Below are positions 37,198 to 45,145 of a stretch of 57,150 nucleotides of DNA, piece after piece. This DNA comes from Vicinamibacteria bacterium (GTDB taxonomy: Bacteria; Acidobacteriota; Vicinamibacteria; Vicinamibacterales; UBA8438). The DNA is taken from contig JAJEEA010000482.1 of the NCBI GenBank assembly GCA_022821235.1, positions 1 through 57,150 on the forward strand, in the 5' to 3' direction. A program made the position numbers and the translations under genes. A model generated the notes under the pieces. The model was not told the DNA's origin and did not search any database. It was given only the letters and a program-made list of their open reading frames with translations. Numbering within the stretch: the first letter of the stretch is position 1; every line of letters begins with the position of its first letter.

Positions 37198-38664
37198 TCA
37201 GCCGCCCAACAGCCCCACCACGGTGATCGCCACCGTCACGCACACTGCCGCTCCGAGCGTCATCCAGATGCCCACCTTGGCCATGTCGCGGATGGAGAAG
37301 TAGCCGGCCGAGTACGGCAGCACGTTGGTCGGGCTCTCGGTGACGAGGATGAACGCCAGCGTCGAGGTGAAGGCGGCGGGGGCGGCGATGGTCCAGGCGT
37401 CGAGGCCGAGGTCGAGGGCGAGGGCGAGCAGGATCGGCATGATGAGCGAGCCGGTCACGGTGTTGCTGGAGAACAGCAGGTGGAGCGCCGCCACCGCGAG
37501 GACGATGACGAAGGGGCGCAGCACCGGCGGGATGAGGATGAGGTTGCCGAGCAGGAGCTGGGCGAGCCAGCGGGCGGCGCCGGTCTCGAACACCATCAGG
37601 CCGAGCGACAGGCCGGCGACGATGAGCATCACCCCGCCCCAGTCCATGTTGGCCTGGGCCTCCTTCCACGACATGACCCGGATCATGGGGAGGAACAGGG
37701 TCAGGCCCCCGGCGAGGGCCACCGCCTGCACCGGCGGGTCGACGAGGCCGCCGGTCAGGTCGGCGAGCCACGGGGTGACGAGCCACGCGGTGATGGTGAG
37801 CGCGAAGATGACGAGGGTCTTGCGCTCGACCGGCTTCAGGGGGCCGAGGGCCTCGAGCTTGGCCTCGATCTCGCCCTCGCCGTAGGGCAGGGTCTCGATC
37901 TCCGGGGGGAAGATGCGGAGGAGCAGCCACCAGCCCACCGGGATCATCAGGATGGCGGCGGGGACCCCGAGCACCATCCACTGCCCGAACGAGACGGTCA
38001 CGCCGGAGATCTCCTCCAGGTAGCTGAGGGCGAGCACGTTGGCGGCGGTGCCGGCGGGGGTGCCGATTCCGCCGATGAGGGGCCCGTAGGCGCACGAGAT
38101 CATCAGGGCCCGGCCGTAGTTGCTCTGGAGCGGCTTGAGGCCGGCGTCCTTCAGCACCCCGACCCCGAGGGGCAGCATGACGGCGGCGACGGCCATGTCC
38201 GTGATCCACATCGAGAGCAGCGCGCCCACGATGAGGAAGCCCAGCAACACGCGGTCGGCCCGGGTGCCCGCCCGCAGCAGCACGTGCAGCACCATGCGGG
38301 TGCCGAGCCCCGAGAACGTGAACCCGGTCGAGAGGAACAGCACCCCGATGAAGAACACGATCAGGGGGTTGCCGAACCCGGCGTTCACCGCCGTCGCGAA
38401 GTCGGTGATGCCGAAGGCCGCGATCAGTATCACCACGAGCAGCGAGGTGACCGCGAACGGCATCGCCTCGCCGACCCACAGCGTGACCGCGAAGAGCAGT
38501 ATCGCCAGGCAGGTCTTGCCCTCGGCGGTCAGCGGGATCAGCTCGCCCGCCCGATCGAGGGGGGCGGGCACGGGCAGCAGGTGGACGACGGCCATGAGGA
38601 CGGTGGCGCCCGCGAGGATCAGGAGCGCCCGGTAGTCGCTGGTCGGTGCGTTGGGGTTGGACAT
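37198..38664 (-). CDS. DASS/SLC13 family anion:sodium symporter
   Basis: Encodes 488 residues with about 11-13 hydrophobic segments. PLTAEGKTCLAILLFAVTLWVGEAMPFAVTSLL matches the family opening (helices 1-2). GPLIGGIGTPAGTAANVLAL and HLLFSSNTVTGSLIMPIL are the two helix-hairpin/SNT motifs that bind sodium and carboxylate. SMWITDMAVAAVMLPLGVGVLK and FILVTESPTNVLPYSAGYF complete the pattern. It likely takes up C4-dicarboxylates, citrate or similar anions with sodium. Gene length fits VcINDY-like proteins. It faces the HD gene convergently (45 bases between stops). Confidence 0.9.
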   Translation of the reverse strand: MSNPNAPTSDYRALLILAGATVLMAVVHLLPVPAPLDRAGELIPLTAEGKTCLAILLFAVTLWVGEAMPFAVTSLLVVILIAAFGITDFATAVNAGFGNPLIVFFIGVLFLSTGFTFSGLGTRMVLHVLLRAGTRADRVLLGFLIVGALLSMWITDMAVAAVMLPLGVGVLKDAGLKPLQSNYGRALMISCAYGPLIGGIGTPAGTAANVLALSYLEEISGVTVSFGQWMVLGVPAAILMIPVGWWLLLRIFPPEIETLPYGEGEIEAKLEALGPLKPVERKTLVIFALTITAWLVTPWLADLTGGLVDPPVQAVALAGGLTLFLPMIRVMSWKEAQANMDWGGVMLIVAGLSLGLMVFETGAARWLAQLLLGNLILIPPVLRPFVIVLAVAALHLLFSSNTVTGSLIMPILLALALDLGLDAWTIAAPAAFTSTLAFILVTESPTNVLPYSAGYFSIRDMAKVGIWMTLGAAVCVTVAITVVGLLGG

Positions 38665-38791
38665 GGTCGACGCCTTCGCTTCGAGTGCTCCGCCGGCTGA
38701 TGCGCCGCGCCCGTCGTACAGGAGTCGGGACCGGAGGCTCGGGGGATGATACTGCGGCCGGCTCGACGGCGGCCCCTCGCCAGCCGCCCGC

Positions 38792-38861
38792 GTCTCCGAT
38801 CCCGCGGGGAGTCCGGTCTCCGATCCGGCGGGAGTCCGGTCTCCGATCCCGCGGGAGTCCG
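38792..38861. repeat. Three-copy tandem repeat upstream of the DASS transporter
   Basis: GTCTCCGATCCCGCGGGGAG-type units (23-24 bp) start at 38792, 38816 and 38839, all ending AGTCCG, with one or two differences. It lies about 130 bases upstream of the transporter start, in the possible promoter region. Confidence 0.85.
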
Positions 38862-38953
38862 GTAGCTCTCCGCCACGCGCGATCAGGGCGCGGTCCGGGG
38901 TCGGTCGTCGTGCTGGTCGGCGCCGCGCTCACCGTCGGGCCGGCGCCGCGGCA

Positions 38954-39049
38954 CGTCAGGCGCCCCCGGCAATCAGCCCTTCCGTGACCCGCCGCCGTGG
39001 TTCGTCAGGCGCCCCGGCGATCAGCTCTCCCGTGAGCTTCCCGCCGCCG
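38954..39049. repeat. Direct repeat echoing the 3' end of the sodium:solute symporter gene
   Basis: CGTCAGGCG-CCCCGGC-ATCAG-C-TCCCGTGA occurs at 38954-38987 and, as part of the gene end, at 39003-39035; a CCCGCCGCCG follows each. The period is about 49 bp. The second copy includes the real stop codon (complement at 39021-39023). Confidence 0.8.
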
Positions 39050-40430
39050 GCCGGCGCACCGCCATCACCAGGGCGGTCGCGGCCAGCGCCGCCCCGAGGC
39101 CGAGCATCGCCGGGCTCAGCCCCGCGATGCCGCCTTCGCCGGCCGCGAGCCGGACCGCCGCGAACACCGCGACCCCGGCCGCGATGGAGGCGAACACCTC
39201 GGGCGTCCGCACCCGGCCGACGTAGAGCCCCACGATGACCGGCACGAACAGGGTCACCGTCAGCACCGTGTAGAAGATGCTGAGGGCCGCGATGATCGAG
39301 CTCAGCGCGATGGCGAGGGCGGTGGCCCCCGCCCCGCCCGCCACCGCCGCGCCGCGGGCGACCCGCAGCAGCCGCGCGCCGTCCGCCCCCGGGTTCAGGA
39401 ACCGCGCGTAGAGGTCGCGGGACAGCGACGTGGCGAGCATGAACAGGATGGCGTCGGCCGAGCTGAGCTCCGCCGAGAAGACGGCGGCGAGCCCGAGGGC
39501 GCCGACGAGCGGCGGCAGGGTCTCGATGAGCACCGTGGGCAGGGCGAGGTTGTGGTCGTCCAGGTCCGGGGCGACGGTGCGCGCCATCATGCCGAGCAGG
39601 GCCGGCGCCGCCGCGAACGCGAGCAGGGCGGCGGCGTTCAGCCCCACTCCCAGCCGCACCGCGCGGTCGTCGCGGGCCGCGTAGACTCGCTGCAGGATGC
39701 CCGGCGAGACGATGAACGAGGGGCCGATCATGAAGAGCAGGAACCAGCCCGAGCCGCCGCTCCGCCACGGGTTCCAGTAGCCGTCGATCTCGCCGGTCTC
39801 GGCGACGACCTGCGACAGCCCGCCGACCGCCGTGAGGACGAGGGGGCTGACGACGAGGAAGCCGGCCAGCAGCACCACGAGCTGGACGGCGTTGACGCGG
39901 ACCGAGGTCAGCAGCCCCCCGGCCGTGAAGTAGACGGTCACCGCGGCTCCGCCGACGAGCGAGCCGACCCACGGATCGAGCCCGCTCACGGCGTGGAGCA
40001 CCGCGCCCATCGCGATGATCTGACCCGCGAGGATGGCGAGGGTGGCCACCCACAGGAGGGCCGCGATGAGGGCGCGGACCTCCCGCCCGTAGCGGTGCTC
40101 GAGGAAGTCGCCGACGGTGTGCAGGTCGTGGGCCTCGGCGAGGCGCCGCAGGCGGGGGCCGACCCAGAACGCCAGGAAGAGGGAGCCGATGCCGGCCGAG
40201 CCCACCCACCACCACGCGCTGAGGCCGTCGCGGTAGCCGAGCGCCGCCGCCCCCATCGTCGAGCCGGCCCCGATGTTGGCCGCGAGCAGGGTGGCGAAGA
40301 GCAGCCCGGGCCCGAGGCGTCGGCCCGCGACGAAGAAGTCGCCCGGCCCCGCGACCCGCCGGCCGTGCCACAGCCCCACCGCCATGAGCAGTCCGGCGTA
40401 GGCGAGGATGACGGCGAGGTGGAGGTTCAC
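39021..40430 (-). CDS. Sodium:solute symporter (SSS family)
   Basis: Encodes 469 residues from a GTG start, with about 13 hydrophobic segments. LGPGLLFATLLAANIGAGSTMGAAALGYRDG is the helix-1/loop signature of SSS proteins, and GPSFIVSPGILQRVYAARDDRAVRLG is the characteristic motif near helix 6. AVFSAELSSADAILFMLATSLSRDLYARF, with its SxxDxxL pattern, is helix 8, including the Na2-site Ser/Asp-rich stretch. It transports an unknown organic solute with sodium. It lies next to another transporter (DASS) in the same orientation. Confidence 0.9.
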   Translation of the reverse strand: MNLHLAVILAYAGLLMAVGLWHGRRVAGPGDFFVAGRRLGPGLLFATLLAANIGAGSTMGAAALGYRDGLSAWWWVGSAGIGSLFLAFWVGPRLRRLAEAHDLHTVGDFLEHRYGREVRALIAALLWVATLAILAGQIIAMGAVLHAVSGLDPWVGSLVGGAAVTVYFTAGGLLTSVRVNAVQLVVLLAGFLVVSPLVLTAVGGLSQVVAETGEIDGYWNPWRSGGSGWFLLFMIGPSFIVSPGILQRVYAARDDRAVRLGVGLNAAALLAFAAAPALLGMMARTVAPDLDDHNLALPTVLIETLPPLVGALGLAAVFSAELSSADAILFMLATSLSRDLYARFLNPGADGARLLRVARGAAVAGGAGATALAIALSSIIAALSIFYTVLTVTLFVPVIVGLYVGRVRTPEVFASIAAGVAVFAAVRLAAGEGGIAGLSPAMLGLGAALAATALVMAVRRPAAGSSRES

Positions 40431-40607
40431 GGATGACGCCCTGTCAGGCCGGCGCCCCGCCCGGCGGTGGCGGCACGCGGCCTTCTGCCGAGGCGGCCGT
40501 CTTCACTGCCGGTGGCGTGCGCGGCACTTCGCATGGTGATGCCCGCGAGCCTGCGGTGAAGGGCGCTCCGGACCATGCTCGTGAACTACCGGTACGCGGG
40601 ACACTAC

Positions 40608-40707
40608 GGACAGTGACGGCAAATTGCCTTGCTACGCGCCCAATACAGGCACCGCCAAACTGGCTGCACCCGGGGTGCAGTTGGCAACCTCGTGTCCATC
40701 ACTGTCC
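40608..40707. promoter_or_regulatory. Nested inverted repeats around a strong hairpin, 3' to the P1 peptidase gene
   Basis: GGACAGTGA (40608-40616) is exactly complementary to TCACTGTCC (40699-40707), with pairing extending one mismatch further. Inside, CTGCACC (40664-40670), CGG loop, GGTGCAG (40674-40680) form a stem whose base is extended by GCCAA (40654-40658) and TTGGC (40681-40685). The outer right arm touches the P1 peptidase stop. The 276-base gap has no gene. It may be a bidirectional terminator or a small MITE. Confidence 0.5.
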
Positions 40708-41756
40708 TACGGCCGGGCCGCGAGATCCCGCGCGGCGGGGTAGCCGGGGATGCCGGCGGCGGCGCGCGCCGCCCGCACGATGGCCTCGGCCATCGCCTCG
40801 GCCGCGAGGGCGCCCACCGTCCCCACCCCCGCCGGCTCGTCGTGCCGGCCGGTCGCCAGGGCGAATATCGCGTCGCCGTCGCTGGGCGTGTGCGCGGGGA
40901 CGATGGCCCGGGCGAGGCCGTCGTGGGCCATCCGGGCCACGGTGGTCGCCTCGGCCTGGGTGAGGGCGGCGTTCGTGGCGACGATCCCCAGGGTGGTGTT
41001 CTCGCGGGGTCGCCCGGCGCGGCCCGACCCCGTCCGCAGCAGGGTGCGCGCGTCGGCGAGGCGGGCGCCGTCGGGGGTGCGCACGCCCGCCACCACCCGG
41101 CCGGTGGCGGGGTCGACGACGTCGCCGACCGCGTTGACGGCGGCCAGCGCCGCCACCGCGAGCCCGCCGGGCCCGGTGATGGCGGCAGAGCCGATGCCGC
41201 CCTTCATCGCCCGGCCCGCGCCGCCGAGCTTGCCGACCGTCGCCCCCGCCCCCGCCCCGACGTTGCCCTCCGCCACCGGGCCCGCGGTGGCGGCGGCGGC
41301 GGCGCGATAGCCGCAGTCGGCGGTCGGCCGGATCGCGGGGTCGCCGACGCCGAGGTCGAAGAGGATCGCGGCCGGCACGATGGGCACCCTGGCGACGCGG
41401 GTCTCGAACCCGATGCTCCGCTCCGACAGGTACCGGACCACCCCGGCGGCCGCGTCCAGCCCGAACGCGCTGCCGCCCGCGAGGACGATCGCGTGTACCT
41501 GTTGGACGGTCCTGGCGGGGTCGAGCAGGTCGGTCTCGCGCGTCCCCGGCGCGCCGCCCCGCACGTCGACGCCGGCTACGGCGCCGGCCCGGGTCAGCAC
41601 CACGGTGCAGCCGGTGGGGCGCGCGGCGAGGGTGTGGTGGCCGACCTCGATGCCGGCCACCGCGGTCAGCCCCCGGTGGCGCTGGGCGGCCGGCGCGGGC
41701 GGGATCAGGAGTCCACCCGCAAGACAGGAGACGGCGACGAGTATGCGGCGGCCCAT
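40707..41756 (-). CDS. P1 family peptidase (NylC/DmpA type), exported
   Basis: Encodes 349 residues from the ATG at 41756; the signal segment is VAVSCLAGGLLIPPAPA. GVDVRGGAPGTRETDLLDP and VHAIVLAGGSAFGLDAAAGVVRYLSE are typical of S58/P1 peptidases. RENTTLGIVATNAALTQ near residues 252-268 matches the autocleavage site of NylC-like members, where cleavage between Asn253 and Thr254 frees the nucleophilic threonine. NylC cleaves nylon oligomers, DmpA hydrolyses D-amino-acid amides; here a beta-peptide or cyclic amide is plausible. The frame is open upstream to 41867 but lacks a signal there. Confidence 0.88.
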   Translation of the reverse strand: MGRRILVAVSCLAGGLLIPPAPAAQRHRGLTAVAGIEVGHHTLAARPTGCTVVLTRAGAVAGVDVRGGAPGTRETDLLDPARTVQQVHAIVLAGGSAFGLDAAAGVVRYLSERSIGFETRVARVPIVPAAILFDLGVGDPAIRPTADCGYRAAAAATAGPVAEGNVGAGAGATVGKLGGAGRAMKGGIGSAAITGPGGLAVAALAAVNAVGDVVDPATGRVVAGVRTPDGARLADARTLLRTGSGRAGRPRENTTLGIVATNAALTQAEATTVARMAHDGLARAIVPAHTPSDGDAIFALATGRHDEPAGVGTVGALAAEAMAEAIVRAARAAAGIPGYPAARDLAARP

Positions 41757-42000
41757 CGCTGGGGTCGGTTCCCGGATTCTTCGGATGATAGCGCGGAAGT
41801 CGCTGCCGTGGCACCGTGCGCCGACGGAAGAACACGCCCGGCGCGAGAGCTCTTGCGCCCGGACCACCCTGCAGGACCGGCGCCGCCTGGGCGGCGCAGA
41901 TTCCGGGCAGACGGCGTGTCCCGGACGTCCCGCGTGGGGTGGGGCGCTCGCTCCGGGAACCGGGGGGCGGGCGCCCCACGGCCCGGAGCCCGCGGTCGCT

Positions 42001-42211
42001 GCCCGCCCGACAACGCTCCGGGAGTTCGCGCCGTTCCGCGGCGCAGCCCGCCAACTCGTCGTCGTCGGTCTCGATGCGCTGCAGGGTCTCGCCGGCGAGG
42101 TGCGGTCACTGCCCGCCCCGCAGCGCTCCGGGAGCTCGCGTCGTCCCGCGGCTCAGCCTCCTACTCGCCGTCGTCGGTCTCGATGCGCTGCAGGGTCTCG
42201 CCGGCCAGGTA
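42001..42211. repeat. 109-bp tandem duplication of the 3' end of the cytochrome/PHM-like gene
   Basis: GTCGGTCTCGATGCGCTGCA occurs at 42064 and 42173; the second copy is part of the gene end. Upstream of each, GCCCGCCC-ACAACGCTCC or GCCCGCCCC-CAGCGCTCC plus GGGAG-TCGCG are likewise repeated (42001 and 42111). The spacing is 109-110 bp and the copies differ at many positions. Confidence 0.85.
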
Positions 42212-43609
42212 CCGCTCGTACTGCTCGTCGGTCATGAACGCGACGTCGGTCCAGCCGTGGCCCATCTCGTCCATGGTGCGCGAGCCCCAGCCGACCCAGC
42301 CCGAGGGGTCGGGGTTGTGCCGGTTGTTGGCGGTGTTGTCGTGCCACGACACCGTGTGCAGGATCGTGCCCTTCGGGAACACGTGCGGCGTCTCGTAGGC
42401 GTAGACGATCTGCCACGTCTGCTCGTAGTTGACGACGTCGGTCAGCACCTCGCGGCGGCCGTCGAGGTGAATCGCCTCGAGCAGCATCCGGCTGCCCCGG
42501 AAGTGCATGTGGGGCTGGAAACTCAGGATCAGCGCCGCCTGCGGCAGCGGCCAGAACCGCTCGTGGCGCGCCACCGTGTTGGGCGGAATGCTCAGCAGGG
42601 CGACCCCGTTCAGGGTGTTGTCGTCGATGAGGAGCCCCGTCGGCATCCGGTCCGCGTGCAGGGGGAGGTCGTGGCCGGCCGCGAGCAGCCGGTCCTCGAC
42701 CGCCTCGCGGTTCAGCCGCCAGTCGTGGCCGATGCCGGTGCGGATGCGGTGGGCGGTGACGATCAGCTCGGGCACCTGCCCCTTGGGGTAGAACTTCACG
42801 CCGACCTTCTGGCGGTCGATGGTCTCCTCGCCCCACGGGTGGTAGTGCGGGGCGAACCGGAACAGCCCCCCCGCCGGCAGCTTCCGCCCCGTGCCGTCGG
42901 GATAGTACTGGCCGGTGCTGCCCATGGCGTACTCGATGAGGTCGATCTCGCGGGTGTTCGACCCCATGCCGAGCCGGAACTCCTCGCGGTCCTCGACCGT
43001 CTCGGGCACGCTGACGTAGACGTGCGAGTGGTGCACGCAGCAGTACGCCTCGGGGATGATCTGCACCCACTTCACGTAGCGATCCTCGGTCAGCCCCGGG
43101 TCGACGATCTCGGACGGGTAGAAGTCGGGGCCCTCGGCGGGAATCTCGAAGCCCTTCTCCATCTGGACGATGAGGTCGGGCTCGCCGTAGGTCCACTCGT
43201 CGAGGGCCGCGAACTCGAGGGGCGGGGGCGCGTCGGCGGGGTTGCCCCGCGGGGCGCCGGCCGCGACCCACTCGACCACGGTGGCGATCTCGGCGTCGCT
43301 CAGCGACGGGTCGGCGACGTACTCGCCGATGCCGCGGTCGATGTGCCACGGCGGCATCTGCCGGGCGACCACGCGGTCGCGGATGGCCCGCGCCCAGGGG
43401 CGCGTCTCCTCGTAGGTCAGCAGCGACATCGGGGCGCCGGTGCCCGGCCTGTGGCACTTCTGGCACGACCGCTGCAGCAGGGGCAGCACGTCGCGGGTGA
43501 AGGTGGCGCCGTCCTCGGCCTGGCCCGCGGCGGCGGCGTTCGGGCCGAACGCACCGGCCGCGAGGGCGAAGGCGGCGGCAAGGGCGACGCGGATCGAGGC
43601 GACGCGCAT
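42161..43609 (-). CDS. Cytochrome c fused to a copper ascorbate-dependent monooxygenase-like domain, exported
   Basis: Encodes 482 residues from the ATG at 43609, which has GGAGG at good spacing. A signal peptide is followed by DVLPLLQRSCQKCHRPGTGAPM, one haem site (CQKCH, 49-53), with RQMPPWHID supplying a candidate methionine. The second half carries histidines in CCVHHSHVYVS, RFAPHYHPWGEETID and FQPHMHFRGSRMLLE, the pattern seen in peptidylglycine monooxygenase-like copper domains. This domain order is common in Acidobacteriota proteins of unknown substrate. The 3' end is tandemly duplicated. Confidence 0.88.
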   Translation of the reverse strand: MRVASIRVALAAAFALAAGAFGPNAAAAGQAEDGATFTRDVLPLLQRSCQKCHRPGTGAPMSLLTYEETRPWARAIRDRVVARQMPPWHIDRGIGEYVADPSLSDAEIATVVEWVAAGAPRGNPADAPPPLEFAALDEWTYGEPDLIVQMEKGFEIPAEGPDFYPSEIVDPGLTEDRYVKWVQIIPEAYCCVHHSHVYVSVPETVEDREEFRLGMGSNTREIDLIEYAMGSTGQYYPDGTGRKLPAGGLFRFAPHYHPWGEETIDRQKVGVKFYPKGQVPELIVTAHRIRTGIGHDWRLNREAVEDRLLAAGHDLPLHADRMPTGLLIDDNTLNGVALLSIPPNTVARHERFWPLPQAALILSFQPHMHFRGSRMLLEAIHLDGRREVLTDVVNYEQTWQIVYAYETPHVFPKGTILHTVSWHDNTANNRHNPDPSGWVGWGSRTMDEMGHGWTDVAFMTDEQYERYLAGETLQRIETDDGE

Positions 43610-43833
43610 GGTGTTGACCTCCAGCAAGGGTGCAACGGAGCCGATGTCGGTCCAGTCTAGTGGACTGCAACGCCGAAATCCACCGTGCGCCGGCCGAGAC
43701 CGGCCGGATCGTGTCCCGGTCGGCGTGCGCCTCGAGGAAGCGAGACGCCGCCGAGAACCACCGAAGCTGCCAGCCTGGCGGGGCCCGGGGCCGTCGTCTC
43801 ACGGATCCGTCGTCCACTCGGCCGCCGGTGCTC

Positions 43834-43983
43834 GGGTGCACGTGAAATTCGTGAGATGGCTGCCACCCTGGCTGTCAGGCTCCCGATTCTCGGTGTTCTC
43901 GGCTGCGAATCCCTCCGGAACGCGCCGTCCCGGCCTCAGCAGTACGGTTTGCGGGCCGCGTCTCACTTTCTTGACGTGCACCC
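43834..43983. mobile_element. Candidate 150-bp MITE-like element
   Basis: GGGTGCACGT (43834-43843) is complementary to ACGTGCACCC (43974-43983); pairing continues imperfectly for about ten more bases (GAAATTCGTGAG against CTCACTTTCTT). CCGGTGCT occurs just outside on the left (43825-43832) and at the right end (43983-43990), which could be a target-site duplication, though it does not abut the repeats perfectly. There is no coding sequence. It lies in the 500-base gap upstream of the Ig/PKD-like gene. Confidence 0.4.
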
Positions 43984-44122
43984 CGGTGCTTGTCGCGGGT
44001 TGCGGCGACGTGGTAAATGGTTCAATCGGTGCGCCGCTCGAGCGCAACCGGGCCGGCGATGTGCCGGACCGACCCTGCGGCGCAGGGCGAGGCAGCGAGG
44101 CCGGTGTGGAGAAACGGGGAGA

Positions 44123-44923
44123 ATGAACGACATGACGGTTCGTGGCACGTGTCGATGGTCCGGCCCGGTTGCCGCCCTCGTGCTGGGGGCGGCGGTGGCC
44201 GCCGGCCCGGGGGCGTCCGCCGCGCTCGCGCAGAACGAGCCGGTGTACCCCGTGTACGACGGGTTCACCGTCACCGAGGACGGGCTGTACGTGGTGGCGT
44301 TCGCCTACTTCAGCCACAACTTCGAGCCGGTCACGGTGCCCCCCGGCCCGCGGAACCGGTTCGAGCCGGACGCCGCCGACCGCGGGCAGGCGACGACGTT
44401 CCTGCCCGGGCACCACCGGTTCCAGTGCGTGATGGTCTTCGGCCCCGACTTCGCGGGCGGCCTGCGGTGGACGCTCGACCATGCCGGCGTCACCACCGGC
44501 ACCAGCGAGGACATGCTGCAGTACAACTGGGAGCTCGAGGAGCGCTCGATGGGCCGCCTGATGCGCGACGTCGAGCCGGCCGAGGCGCCCCGCGGCGTCT
44601 GCCTCAACCGGTCGCCCACGGTTCGGTTCCTCGGGCTGCGGAACGGTCCCGGGGGCGCCCCGCCCGAGGTGTCGGCGGCGGTCGGGGAGGAGCTGAAGCT
44701 GTTCGGCAGCGTCCGCGACGAGGGGCTGCCCCGCGAGGGGGCGCTGGTCGCCCGCTGGCGGATGCTGAGCGGCCCCGGCGCCGTGACGTTCAGCGCGCCG
44801 GCCGAGCCGCGCACGCTGGCCTCGTTCGACGCCCCGGGGCGCTACGAGCTCGAGCTGTGGGCCGGCGACGGCGAGCTCGAGGGGGCGAACCGGGTCGCGG
44901 TCACCGTCGAGCCCGCGCCGTGA
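44123..44923 (+). CDS. Exported protein with C-terminal Ig/PKD-like domain
   Basis: Encodes 266 residues from the ATG at 44123 (GGGGA upstream); a second ATG at 44132 is possible. A signal peptide ends near ASAALAQ. The N-terminal part has YPVYDGFTVTEDGLYVVAFAYFSHNFEPVTVP and RWTLDHAGVTTGTSEDM. The last 90 residues look like PKD/Ig: LVARWRMLSGPGAVTFSAPAEPRTLASFDAPGRYELELWAGDGE, ending in VAVTVEPAP. It likely lies in the periplasm or on the cell surface. The 3' end is repeated downstream (44897-45044). Confidence 0.75.
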   Translation: MNDMTVRGTCRWSGPVAALVLGAAVAAGPGASAALAQNEPVYPVYDGFTVTEDGLYVVAFAYFSHNFEPVTVPPGPRNRFEPDAADRGQATTFLPGHHRFQCVMVFGPDFAGGLRWTLDHAGVTTGTSEDMLQYNWELEERSMGRLMRDVEPAEAPRGVCLNRSPTVRFLGLRNGPGGAPPEVSAAVGEELKLFGSVRDEGLPREGALVARWRMLSGPGAVTFSAPAEPRTLASFDAPGRYELELWAGDGELEGANRVAVTVEPAP

Positions 44924-45044
44924 GGGCCCGGCCGGCTGGCCGGTGGCGTGCCGAGGCCGCCGTCACCGTGGAGCCCCACCCGTGAGGGGCCCGGCTGGCT
45001 GCGGCGTCGTGACGAGGACCGCCGTCACCCGTCGAGCCGCCGCC
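44897..45044. repeat. Three-copy echo of the 3' end of the Ig/PKD-like gene
   Basis: GCGGTCACCGTCGAGCCC at 44897 belongs to the gene; GCCGTCACCGTGGAGCCC recurs at 44958, again followed by a TGA and GGGGCCCGGCTGGC, and GCCGTCACCCGTCGAGCC at 45021. Period about 61-63 bp. The first extra copy even repeats the stop codon. Confidence 0.85.
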
Positions 45045-45145
45045 GCGACGACCCGGACCGGATCTCCCGCCGGATGCCCGGGCCGGGGCGGCGTCGAGCT
45101 CGAGCGGCGCCGGTCCACCCCGCCGAACGCGGCCGCGGGCCCCTC

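Noticed and set aside
38792-38861. Possible CRISPR array
   Set aside because: Three abutting units of 23-24 bp without spacers: a plain tandem repeat.
43440-44126. 228-residue plus-strand frame before the Ig/PKD gene
   Set aside because: Overlaps the 5' end of the cytochrome/PHM gene antisense and passes through the MITE-like element.
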